Source of the DNA: Anisakis pegreffii
Lineage: Eukaryota > Nematoda > Chromadorea > Rhabditida > Anisakidae
Length of the DNA stretch: 64,000 nucleotides
Assembly: GCA_035041965.1 (NCBI GenBank)
Contig: JAPYMA010003036.1
Location: 220,705-284,704, forward strand
Reading direction: 5' to 3'
Shown: positions 48,501-59,430 of the stretch, one piece after another
Layout: the number at the start of each line of letters is the position of its first letter
Numbering within the stretch: position 1 is the first letter of the stretch
Position numbers and translations under genes: made by a program
The notes under the pieces: model-generated
Databases searched by the model: none
Seen by the model: the letters and a program-made list of their open reading frames with translations, nothing else
What the model was told of the DNA's origin: nothing

Positions 48501-50205
48501 AGTCTCAGGTGTTTGTGGTTACTCGCCGAAGCTTATCTATTAGCTAGTGTCATGATGGCATTCATACAATTCTATGATGATATCCTTATGTCCCTTGCCA
48601 GTGTAGTTATCATTCATCACTTGTGCTACTAAGATACTCGATAACCTCATACAATCCACTCGAATGGTCTAAAGTTATCGCATTAAAAATAACGTATTGC
48701 TTAGTTTCTGGGAGAGCTATCACCAGGTGTTGATAATGGCTGTACTGGCATATCAAATGAAGAACATATTCCCTAGAAATTGAGTTTCACTAACGTAGGG
48801 TATGAATTGCCTTATGAAGTTAGCGGTAGGTCTGGAAAGTTCGCCTGGACCACTCACCTGTAGAGTCGAGTCGCTGACTGGTGACTCGAAGTCTCAGGTG
48901 TTTGTGGTTACTCGCCGAAGCTTATCTATTAGCTAGTGTCATGATGGCATTCATACAATTCTATGATGATATCCTTATGTCCCTTGCCAGTGTAGTTATC
49001 ATTCATCACTTGTGCTACTAAGATACTCGATAACCTCATACAATCCACTCGAATGGTCTAAAGTTATCGCATTAAAAATAACGTATTGCTTAGTTTCTGG
49101 GAGAGCTATCACCAGGTGTTGATAATGGCTGTACTGGCATATCAAATGAAGAACATATTCCCTAGAAATTGAGTTTCACTAACGTAGGGTATGAATTGCC
49201 TTATGAAGTTAGCGGTAGGTCTGGAAAGTTCGCCTGGACCACTCACCTGTAGAGTCGAGTCGCTGACTGGTGACTCGAAGTCTCAGGTGTTTGTGGTTAC
49301 TCGCCGAAGCTTATCTATTAGCTAGTGTCATGATGGCATTCATACAATTCTATGATGATATCCTTATGTCCCTTGCCAGTGTAGTTATCATTCATCACTT
49401 GTGCTACTAAGATACTCGATAACCTCATACAATCCACTCGAATGGTCTAAAGTTATCGCATTAAAAATAACGTATTGCTTAGTTTCTGGGAGAGCTATCA
49501 CCAGGTGTTGATAATGGCTGTACTGGCATATCAAATGAAGAACATATTCCCTAGAAATTGAGTTTCACTAACGTAGGGTATGAATTGCCTTATGAAGTTA
49601 GCGGTAGGTCTGGAAAGTTCGCCTGGACCACTCACCTGTAGAGTCGAGTCGCTGACTGGTGACTCGAAGTCTCAGGTGTTTGTGGTTACTCGCCGAAGCT
49701 TATCTATTAGCTAGTGTCATGATGGCATTCATACAATTCTATGATGATATCCTTATGTCCCTTGCCAGTGTAGTTATCATTCATCACTTGTGCTACTAAG
49801 ATACTCGATAACCTCATACAATCCACTCGAATGGTCTAAAGTTATCGCATTAAAAATAACGTATTGCTTAGTTTCTGGGAGAGCTATCACCAGGTGTTGA
49901 TAATGGCTGTACTGGCATATCAAATGAAGAACATATTCCCTAGAAATTGAGTTTCACTAACGTAGGGTATGAATTGCCTTATGAAGTTAGCGGTAGGTCT
50001 GGAAAGTTCGCCTGGACCACTCACCTGTAGAGTCGAGTCGCTGACTGGTGACTCGAAGTCTCAGGTGTTTGTGGTTACTCGCCGAAGCTTATCTATTAGC
50101 TAGTGTCATGATGGCATTCATACAATTCTATGATGATATCCTTATGTCCCTTGCCAGTGCAGTTACTCTCTATCATATCGCTTATAAGGTACTTAATAAG
50201 CCATC
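45570..50205. repeat. 389-bp satellite array, about 11-12 units
   Basis: The word TGGAAAGTTCGCCTGG begins at 45721, 46110, 46499, 46888, 47277, 47666, 48055, 48444, 48833, 49222, 49611 and 50000, exactly 389 bp apart. Inner units show no difference that I can see. The left edge (about 45570-45690) and right edge (50159-50205) are diverged versions of the unit, the pattern expected when the middle of an array is homogenised by unequal exchange. No reading frame spans a unit. A six-base inverted repeat (CGAGTC/GACTCG) lies around the sequence after CACCTGTAGAG. The short frames at 45518-45751 and 50048-50293 lie on array edges and are not called as genes. Confidence 0.97.
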
Positions 50206-52237
50206 GCTTCTGTTATGTATAACGGGCCAGTTTCGAGAGCTTATTTCACCTATCAGGGTTGAATTGGATGACTGTGGTTTGATCTGTGCATAAAGCTTAG
50301 AGTTTTCTGCTGGCTGCTAGCACAGTGTCTTCTCAGGGCTGGAATAAGTTGATGCGTAAGTTATAAAGATTGTATTATTGAAGGAACGTTTTCGGGGTAT
50401 CATCATCAAGCTTTTTCAAGCTCTATCATTCGAGCACCCAGTTGATAATATAAGTAACTGAAAGCCAGGTAGCATCCCTTGGATTGATCTTATAACTTGT
50501 GGAGGAACGATGGATGACCTGAATTGAGCTTCAGTTAGCATCAGCTTGACTTGACCTGAAAGTACTTTTGAGTTGAACGGAAATGATGGCAGCCAACTTG
50601 ATTCGACTTCATTTTCAAGACATTCTGTCAGAACTTGTTCGTGTTATGCTCTTTCGGAATGTGCGATTAGATATGGTCATTGAAATATCGTGTTAATATG
50701 AATATCCGTTTAATTATCCCGTTGCTGTTGTTGTTTTTTGTGTTATTACTTCGCGTTGTTGTTTATGTGATTGTTTCGTTCGATCATCACCGTGTTCATC
50801 CCCCTGTTGATCATTATCGTGTTTTTGATGCTGTCACGTCAGGCATAATGAAGGGAAACATTGCTAGTCATGGTTTGGTGGCGTTCCATGAGCGAGGTAG
50901 AATCGCAATGCGCATAGGGACCCCGAACAGAGCTCCCAGGATACAATTCGATGTTACACGCGTGGGCCAGGCTCGAGTTTAACGCTTTTGCCTGTATATA
51001 AGCCCACTTCTTTGCTGAGTTTGGGATAAATTTAAAAATACCAATGGTGCGTGGCGTGACAGCTGCATAAATGTTTTTCCACGTGTTACCACACATTACA
51101 TGCAAAAGTCTACAAGCTATCGGTACCATTAGTTTCAATGAGTTTAGAATTGTCATGACGGCAGCTATTCTAGTTCAGTGCCAATAAGTTTATAGGAATT
51201 CAACTGCTATGTAGGTTGTGGTTTTACCACGATTGTTTGCATTGTAGCCAGGAAAGAAGAAACCTGAAACTGACAGGATTTTCGAAATGTCGATTTGACG
51301 AGCAATTTTAGAAATGTGCTAATACAACACATTGTTAATCGTCACACATATCTTAAGGCATAGTAAAATGAATCTAGGGGGGTGAATTTGATTGTTTCGA
51401 AAACATGATGGTATGACAAAGAGAAAAAAGTAAGGAGTCTCGTATAGAATAATGAATTGTCTTGAAAGGAAACATGGCTTATGAAAAACAGTTCTTCAAA
51501 TGTTGTTTAGCCCGGAATAGAAATGGAAAGGCAATATAACGAATAGAGCATTAATGGTATGACATTTAATGCATGCGAAGGTGAATCCTGTGATAAGATT
51601 AGAAGACTTAAACGATCGCCACTGTTTGATAGTTACAGGTATGCGCCGAAAAAGCTGCCGTCTATGACTTCTGCTCATTTTTTTCCTTTGCGTAGAGTGT
51701 GTCATCGAAAACACCTCCATTTCTCCTCGAACGACGAGGGCGAGGTTTCATATCAAATCTTTCACAGCATCTGGACAGCGCTTCTGAATCTACATGTTCA
51801 TCTTTCTTTCTATCAAACAGAAACTGAATGAGGTAATTCGTGTACGTAATCACACAAGAACGATGAAAACTGAAACGGTAAAGTTGTATTTAGAAGGAGG
51901 TTGTTTTCATAGGTATGAGTTGATTAGATCTGAGAATTACGTTGATTATCTATTATTACAAGGTGATACTAAAAATGTACAGTTTGAAACCTTCATTTAA
52001 CTCCAGAGGTTGTCTTAACTATACGCGTTGCCAGTTACCGTAGCTAGTTTACTCCGTAAGTACTAACTCCATAAGATGCATTAACTGTGGGCTTAGCTAA
52101 ACTTTCCTAGAACGCTTCATCAACGTTGATATTTCGCATTTTAACGCTCCGTTCCCGCTGAAGATTTCAAAATGAGGCCTTTCAGTTATCAGCAAGACGT
52201 ATCCTCTAATTCAAAGTGCCATGATATCGCAAGTCAA
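50206..52237. other. Spacer between satellite and segmental triplication; ORFs of unknown value
   Basis: The plus frame 50680-50982 (100 residues) begins with a hydrophobic signal-anchor-like stretch (IPLLLLFFVLLLRVVVYVIV) followed by a His/Arg-containing polar region; the minus frame 50839-51156 overlaps it. At 51559-51853 both strands are open again. No homologues are recognised, and none has paired splice sites. Confidence 0.3.
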
Positions 52238-52724
52238 TGCCCAGGTGGAGGGTACTCCTCGCCTTCACGAAAAATATAAACAGAATAGGCGAGAATTCAG
52301 ACTGCATTCTCAAAATGTTTGGCAATGTTCCTTCAGTACTACCATGAACAGTATTTCGGATACAAACAAGGAACGGTAGTTTGAAATATTTATTCCCAAT
52401 TGATCACTTTAAAACACAGGTATATAAATCAATTTATGAGTATTATGTTCGAATATGAGTACATTCTATAAGAAAACAAATATTAAAAGTAAAAGCAACA
52501 ATTGTTTTGCACTTATATCCGTTGGTTACAGCAGACCTTGAGCGACAGCTATCACCTAAGGCGTACTGGTAAGTTCAGGGTTCTGAAAGATAGAAGAATA
52601 ACGTCGGAGATATCATAACAATATCACGATAAACAGAGTGCATCATATCAGTATCAGACTGCATGTATTGTTAAACTGCAATCTGAAATATTTATTGTTT
52701 CAAAGATGGTAACAATCTGATACC

Positions 52725-53796
52725 TCAAAAATCAAAGGCTGCGTGACAATCTCGTCCGTAGCCAATGCACACGCTTCCGTTGACGCCAGCAACTACATCC
52801 GCACAGCTTACCGCACGTTCAACGCACTGGTTGAAAAGTCGCAAACCAGCTGAAAAACGAATATTTTTGATAAATTTCTGAATCCTTGCATTCGAAATTT
52901 GGGAAAAGAAAGCAGTTTTCATTCTGAAATATTGAATGTCGTCACGTAGAATCAGAAACCGCCAGATAGGTAATGATGACGGATTTCTGTCGTGAAAACG
53001 TTCACGTTTTTGCACGAATATCTTTTGGCGAATTTAAGACGAATTTTCACCTTTTAAACTGACCGGATTTGATGAGATAATCAAAGAGGCAAGGTCAGTT
53101 TACGGTCGCAGTATAAATACTAAATGTGATAGTCCAAATTGGATGCAATCAGTAAGCATGATAGCAGACGACAGAATTAAATGAAGGAAAATGTGCAAAT
53201 ACCACGATAGAGAGGATATATGCTAGTGATGTCGCCTTAAGGGCACTCTACAGTAAATAGGTAAGTAAGTAAGTTCTCCTCAAAGAGGGTTTAGAAAATG
53301 AATTGAAAACATTTGAGGAAGAATGAAATGAGCAATAAGCAATTTTACGATTCAACGGCGAAGGTCCTTGGCATACTGCGCCGTAAGCGAAACAGTCGAA
53401 GAGATCGGCTGTATGACTGTATTCGTTTGGATTTTGTTGGATGTTGATGTTATGATCACAGGACTGTTTCGTTGTTTCACATTCCACGGCTCGATCTGCT
53501 TCGTCTAAACCGTATATCGACTGGCTAGGATTTGGATGTCATTCGTCTTTAAAGATGAAAAGCTCAACGAAAAATCAAGGAAAAATTCATTTGACACTAA
53601 AACGCCTGTGCAAACATAAATGCATCCTCAAGTTGAAAACAGTTTGAATGCTTTGATATTTTTCAAAATATTCTATTCAAAGGGATGAATGAATTATGCC
53701 AAAGACATAAGGAAGTCTCAGTTGAATTCACTTACTGTTATCGGCACTGGCAACGGTAAGAAGAGCGATTGAAGCGAACAGGATGACTTTGCACAT
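52725..53796 (-). CDS. Cys-containing secreted protein, copy 1 (gene model incomplete)
   Basis: The first exon, 53796-53736, encodes a signal peptide (MCKVILFASIALLTVASADN) and ends at a good donor, A|GTAAGT. A second coding segment lies at about 53545-53330 (motifs PNPSQSIYGLDEAD, QSCDHNINIQQNPNEY, FDCFAYGAVCQG). A third begins at a TTTTCAG acceptor (52849) and encodes LFNQCVERAVSCADVVAG, then NGSVCIGYGRDC, with a TGA at 52727-52725 in this copy where copy 2 has GGA. I could not make exon 2 join exon 1 in phase because of a TGA at its left edge, so either an exon is missing from the model or this copy is decayed. It would be secreted; function unknown. Confidence 0.5.
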
Positions 53797-54214
53797 CTCG
53801 TAAACGTTACCGGAATATAATGAATATTCGCATTCAGAGACATTCACATATATAAACACTTTGATCCACAGCGCCCATCCTCTGCTCGCGAACCTCAACC
53901 AGATATTTCCCTGGTATAATTTTCTCTGTCATTCCTCGCTCCTGTAGTACGTCCATTTCTCGTCTGTATCTCCACGACATCGCTACTTCATCATGATGGT
54001 TTGGGAGGATAGCAGAGGAGAATGTTGATGAATTTGCAGACTTGTCGCCATTATGAATTCCATTAATCCATATCAGCTCATTCATTTAACACGCCACTGA
54101 TATTAGTCGCGACTGAGTAATATCAGAAAAAGTAATATCATATTAACGAAACTAAGTAGTATCAAAATTTATTCACCAAAAGCAATTTGCAATTCCTGCA
54201 ACAAAATGATGTGT

Positions 54215-55060
54215 GATGTTACCTGATTGGATTGTAATACAGTATCGTATCACTGCAAAAAGTTAACACTTTTGCTTGTATGCAAATTATTTTCTGGATC
54301 AATATATACGGCACTGATAGGCACAATGACGATTACCCAAGCACACACAGAGTTCCTATTGAGAACGTCGACTGCTGCAGCAAAGTTTATGGCAAACAAA
54401 ACGCAGTAGTTCAATACTGCAGTATGCATATGAAGTATTCTCCGATAATTTGATACAGTGAGAAGAAAATCGCCTCCACTCAGATGATATGAATGTGGAG
54501 AAAGTGGACAAAATTGAGTATCTTAACGTCATCATCAAAACATTGAAATCTTCATTTGGAATGAGGGATCGACTGATTGTTGTTAATTTTGTTTAAAATT
54601 GTACCGTTGAACAATTTTACACGGCTATCGTATCTTTGAATGCGTGTTTTGTTTTATTACTTGCCCAACAATTTTTGGTTTTGAACAGAATTTAGATTCA
54701 GTGATTTGGAGTATTTCATTCGATCAACGTGGCAACTGTGCCAGATATTGATAAATGTTAAGATTTGATATTGTTATTATGTGCTGTGATCCGTATCCAG
54801 TGATTAGTCCGCTTAATACTTCAGATATATCATTCAGAATCACATCAGCAAACGCGATGCTCAGCAACGTTACGATTCATGAATAAACTATGTTGTAATT
54901 GGACGCGAAAAACGGGAGTGTTTGGATGTGAATATGGGTGTTATCATCAACAAAGCATTCAGGAATCAAAGAACTGTGCAAATTGTCATCGCTACGACAA
55001 TACCATCACCATGCATCAATGAAATTGCAGTACTGAATCAGATCGCCAACTCGCAAACAC
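54215..55060 (-). pseudogene. Membrane-protein relic, block 1
   Basis: Minus-strand segments correspond to better-preserved ones in block 2. One (about 54415-54230) reads LNYCVLFAINFAAAV, then NRNSVCAWV...DPENNL, ending near NFLQ-stop. Another (about 55045-54985) has the HGDGIVVAMTI motif. Block 2 counterparts are alike in residue pattern, suggesting a gene with several membrane spans, possibly 7TM. In block 1 the counterpart of the long hydrophobic exon (near 54890-54790) no longer reads through, so this copy is probably dead. Confidence 0.35.
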
Positions 55061-55739
55061 CATGATCACATCCCATTTGCATGAGCAGATTGGTTGCAGA
55101 CCTATTGCGAAGTTATTACTGAGCGATTTCCCTACATCGCGAAATTCTGAATATTTGCTTTTACCAACTATACACTGCTATAGGAATGTTAGGACAATAA
55201 TTTTCGAGATAACTGTGTGCTAGGCTTTACTGATGGAGCAGATTTTGTGCTGGCAGCAAAATAGATATGCTTGAAGCATTTGTGCTTTATTTCAAACTTC
55301 AAATCAACGAAGTCGTGAACAATGGAAAAGGATCAGTGGGCATTATGAGGAGGTTGTGACGTTCACGAGAGGTTTCAAATCTACGCTTGAGTTCGACTTT
55401 GATAGTTATAAATAACCAGGTGGAGAATAACTGTGTCTAAAAGATAGAAGAATAACGCTCTACGTCAGCGGTTATCCTCCAGGTGGACAATATTCCTCGT
55501 TGTCTTGAATCATAAAATCAGAATAAGCAAAAAAATATTCCTTCTCAAATGTTTGGAAATATTCATTCAGCTATACCGCGAACAGTATTTCGTACACAAA
55601 TACGGGACGATGATTACAAATATTTATTCCCATTTGATCACTGTAAAACAGAGTTATAAAAATTAATTTACGAGTATTATGGCTGAACATGAGTCCATTT
55701 TAGAATATATCCAATAGATGAGGTATACGAAAGCTGAAA

Positions 55740-57260
55740 TTAACAATTGCTTCGCAGCTTATATCCGTTGGTTACGGCAGACGTTGAGCGACAGCTATCA
55801 CTTAAGGCGTACTGGTAACTACAGTTTCTGAAAGATAGAAGAATAACGCAGTTCATGAGAATTGCAATGGATCACTGTCTGAGTGTGAGATACTGCAACA
55901 GTTGAGGGTTATATTCCTCTTCTACGTTAACTTTCACAAAAACGTTGCGCATTTGTTCAGCGCTTCATCTCCTAGACCATTATCTCTTGTTACCGTGATT
56001 GAAGTGAATAGGATGGCTCACATCCACCATCGTGGTTCGAAACTGAGTTCCTTCTGAATGCGCGTCGGAGATGTCATAAAATTATCGCGATAAAAAGAGT
56101 GCATCCTATCAGTATCAGATTGCATCATGTATTGTTAAACTGTAACCTGATATATTTTTCGTTCCAAAGACGGTTACAATCTGATACCTCCAAAATCAAA
56201 GGCTGCGTAACAATCTCGTCCGTAGCCAGTGCACACGCTTCCGTTGACGTCAGCAGCTGCTTCCGCACAGCTTATCAGATGTTGAACGCATTGGTTGTAA
56301 AGTCCCATACCAGCTGAAAAACGAATATTTTTGATAAATTTCTGAATCCTTGCATTCGAAATTTGGCAAAAGAAAGCAGCTTTCATTCTAAAATATCGAA
56401 TGTTGTCACATAGAATCGAAACTGTTAAACAGGAAATAATGACAGATTTTCGGTGTGAAAAACCTCATATTTTTGCACGAATGTTATTTGACGACTTTAT
56501 GATGGAATTTCTGCTCTTAAATTCGCTGGATTTGATAGGGTAATCAAAGAGGCAAGGTCAGTTTACGGCCGCAATATAAATACTACATGCGATAGTCCAA
56601 ATTGGATACAATCAGTAGGTATGATAGCAGACGACAGAATTAAATGAAGGAAAATGTGCAAATACCACGATAGAGAGGATATATGCTAGTGATGTCGCCT
56701 TAAGGGCACTCTACAGTAAATAGGTAAGTAAGTAAGTTCTCCTCAAAGAGGGTTTAGAAAATGAATTGAAAACATTTGAGGAAGAATGAAATGAGCAATA
56801 AGCAATTTTACAATTCAACGACGTAGGTTCTTGGCAATACTACGCCGTAAGCGAAGCAATCGAGGAGATCGGCTGTACGATTGTATTCGTTTGGATTTTG
56901 TTGAATGTTGATGTTATCATCACAGGACTGTTTCGTTGCTTCACATCCCACGGGTCCATCTGCTTCGTCTAAACCGTATCTTGACTGGCTAGGATTTGGA
57001 TGTCATTCGTCTTCAAAGATGAAAAGCTCGACGAAAAATCAAGGAAAAATTCATTTGACACTAAAACGCCTGTGCAAACATAAATGCATCCTCAAGTTGA
57101 AAACAATTTGAATGCTTTGATATTTTTAAGAATATTCTATTCAAAGGGATGAATGAATTATGCCAAAGACATAAAGGAGTCTCAGTTGAATTCACTTACT
57201 GTTATCGGCACTGGCAACGGTGAGAAGAGCGATTGAAGCGAACAGGATGACTTTGCACAT
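55740..57260 (-). CDS. Cys-containing secreted protein, copy 2 (gene model incomplete)
   Basis: The signal-peptide exon, 57260-57200, encodes the same residues as copy 1. The second segment (about 57005-56815) has QSCDDNINIQQNPNEY and FAYGVV but a one-base shift after it relative to copy 1. The third exon, 56313-56188, encodes LYNQCVQHLISCAEAAAD, then GSVCTGYGRDC, and ends at a donor (GGAG|GTATCA). A last exon, 55827-55740 after CTTTCAG, gives a Cys-rich tail (NCSYQYALSDSC...GYKLRSNC) ending in TAA. The phases of the last two exons do not agree in my model. Copy 1 has a one-base indel in the last exon. Secretion is inferred; the function is unknown and the pair may be in different states of decay. 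Confidence 0.5.
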
Positions 57261-57664
57261 CTCGTAAACGTTACCTCAATATAATGAATATTCGCATTCA
57301 CATACATCTTATATATGCATTTTATCTACCCAACGTCCATCCTCAACTCGGGAATCCTGATCAGTAAATCTCCTTCGGTGTATTTTTCTCATTCATTTCT
57401 CGCTTCTATGATACGGTGAAGCGAGTCTTTTTATTTCTAATGCCACTATTTCACGACACTTGAAAGGAACGGTGGTAGAGAAGAACGTTGATGAATTTAC
57501 ATATGAATTGAGTAGCTCATTCAATGTTTGATTGGTATTAATCGGAATCGTATCGACAAATCCCAATAATATGTTTATGTAACAAAGCAGATTACAAATC
57601 ACGTCAACAAGTTGATATAACATGTAATCGTTTGGCATTGTATCTGATTTGATCATAACAGAAT

Positions 57665-58660
57665 ATCATATCACTGCAAAAAGTTGGCAGGCTTGCTTAT
57701 TTGCAAATTATTTCCTGGATCATCATATGCAGTATTGATACACACCATACCGAATACCCAAGCATACACAGAGCTCCGATTGAAAATGGTAACTGCCATA
57801 GCAATCTGTACGACAAACCATGAACAGTAATTCACACTATTTTTCACCAAGAATTTTTCACCTATTCACTATAGGATGTAGGTGGATGTTGATTATTACG
57901 TACTCAGTATCTTAATATTGTATTCTCCATTTGGAACGTGTGATCGGTTCATTGATTGTAATCCGTTTTGATTCAAATTGAATCCTTCAATAAATTTTTA
58001 TTGTTATCAGTATTCACTATGATACGATCAGTATTCTCCTTATAGCGCCACATCAGCATTTGGTATTTGTTACATTTTATTTTTATGGTGTCGTTGAATG
58101 CGTGATTTGTTCTACTACTTACCCAAGAATTTTTGGTCTTTAAAGTGAATTTGGATCCAGCGGTTTAGTTTTCCATAAGGTTCGATCAACCGGGCAACAG
58201 TGTAAAATATTGCTGAATGTTGCGATTCAACGTTTTTATGATTTGTAGTGATCCGTATCCAGTGATTAGTCCGTTCAATACTTCATCTGTATAACACAAA
58301 ATCACATCAACAAACGCGATCCTCAGCACCGTTACGATTAATGAATAAAACATATTGTAACTGGACAAATATTCGAATAACGGGAGTGTTTGGATGTGAA
58401 TATGCGTATTATCGTCAACAAAACATTGATGAATCAAACAGCAGCACAAAATGTCATCGCTACGACGATACCATCACCAAACATCACAGAAACTGCATTA
58501 TTGAAACAGATCGTGAATTCACCAAAACAATTCTCACTTCACATGCCCATAGGTAGATTAACTGCAGAATTATTGCTATATTTCGGATGCCATAATTGGG
58601 CGATTTACCTACATCGACAAATTCTGAACATTCATTCTTCATGTTGACCAACTATACACT
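57665..58660 (-). CDS. Multi-span membrane-protein gene, fragmentary, block 2
   Basis: Minus-strand exon candidates, in order: a start MKNECSEFVD at about 58643; a segment with FNNAVSVMFGDGIVVAMTF (about 58520-58450); a hydrophobic exon after a TTGTCCAG acceptor, YNMFYSLIVTVLRIAFVDV onward to LITGYGSLQ (about 58360-58240); and a segment VNYCSWFVVQIAMAV then NRSSVYAWVFGMV and DDPGNNL (about 57845-57690). The NNAV..MFGDG pattern recalls the NRAIGD pattern in TM2 of the receptors at the left of the window, so a diverged 7TM receptor is a reasonable guess. Joins were not proven. The polar plus-strand frame at 58390-58647 overlaps and is considered a shadow. Confidence 0.33.
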
Positions 58661-58825
58661 ACCATAGGAATATTAGGACTATAATCTTCGAGATAACTGT
58701 GTGCTAGGCTTTACTGATGGAGCAGATTTTGTGCTGGCAGCAAAATAGATATGCTTGAAGCATTTGTGCTTTATTTCAAACATCAAATCAACGAAGTCGT
58801 GAACAATGGAAAAGTATCAGTGGGC

Positions 58826-58941
58826 ATTCTCCACCTGGTTATTGATAATTATCAAAGTCGATTTGAAATGCTCACAAGGCGTTTCAGATCTGTGCTTGTT
58901 TCAAATCGACTTTGATAATTATCAATAACCAGGTGGAGAAT
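58826..58941. repeat. 43-bp perfect palindromic inverted repeat at the block 2/3 junction
   Basis: Arms 58826-58868 and 58899-58941 are exactly complementary over 43 bp with a 30-bp spacer. The right arm is the ancestral sequence: a related copy, TTCGACTTTGATAGTTATAAATAACCAGGTGGAGAAT, is at the block 1/2 junction (about 55393-55430), where no left arm exists. Confidence 0.95.
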
Positions 58942-59430
58942 ATTCCTCGCTGCCATGAAACATACAAGCATAATAAGCGAAAAATCAGAATGCATTCTCA
59001 AAATGTCTGAAAACATTCATTCAGATATGCCGTGAACGGTATTTCGTACACAAATATGGAACGAAGATTCGAAATATTTATTCCCAATTGGTAACTGTAA
59101 AGCAGAGGTGAAATAAATTAAAGCATGAATATCATGGCCGAAATTGAGTCCGTTATAGAACGAAACAAATAGGTGAGGCATGTGAAAACTGTAATCAACA
59201 ATTGCTTCACGCATATAGCCCTTGCTCACGCTAAGCGATAAGCGACACTCATCATTCAAAACTAACCGAGAGATACACGGTTCTGGAAAAAAGAAAAATA
59301 ACACAATTCATGAAAACTACATTGAAACACTGCCTGAGTGGACGGTATCGCAACATTTGAGGGCTATATTGTCACAACCATCTGCAATCTTCAGAAAAAT
59401 GTTGTTCAGCGCTTCTCTTGTTTGATCAGC
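58930..59430. repeat. Segmental duplication, block 3, truncated
   Basis: Matches the left ends of blocks 1 and 2 for about 500 bp and then gives way to the 406/363-bp satellite. On the minus strand it keeps only the last exon of the secreted-protein gene (from 59282 after TTTCCAG: PCISRLVLNDECRLSLSV then KGYMRE), with the same Cys spacing as copy 2 (C, nine residues, C). The rest of the gene is missing, so this is a gene fragment. Confidence 0.8.

Larger units (their letters stand above)
52238..55470. repeat. Segmental duplication, block 1
   Basis: First of three tandem blocks of a unit of about 3.2-3.5 kb. It starts at CCAGGTGGAGGGTACTCCTCG, corresponding to CCAGGTGGACAATATTCCTCG (about 55480) and CCAGGTGGAGAATATTCCTCG (about 58930). 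The best-preserved part (about 53110-53340 against 56575-56805) is nearly identical. The block carries one secreted-protein gene copy and one membrane-protein relic, both on the minus strand. Confidence 0.88.
55471..58929. repeat. Segmental duplication, block 2
   Basis: Second tandem block, matching block 1 with an offset of about 3.46 kb in the middle. Anchors include the ATATCCGTTGGTTAC..GCGACAGCTATCAC segment (52517 and 55757), the GATAGAGAGGATATATGCTAG segment (53207 and 56676), the secreted-protein signal exon (53796 and 57260) and the CTGTGTGCTAGGCTTTACTG segment (55214 and 58697). Small indels and substitutions separate the blocks. Confidence 0.88.

Noticed and set aside
45518..50293. 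Frames at the two ends of the 389-bp satellite as genes
   Set aside because: They occur only where edge units have diverged; the equivalent frame in the homogeneous inner units is closed.
51496..51853. Basic minus-strand and plus-strand frames with possible KR processing sites
   Set aside because: Open on both strands, no signal peptide and no repeat of a peptide motif, so a neuropeptide precursor cannot be supported.
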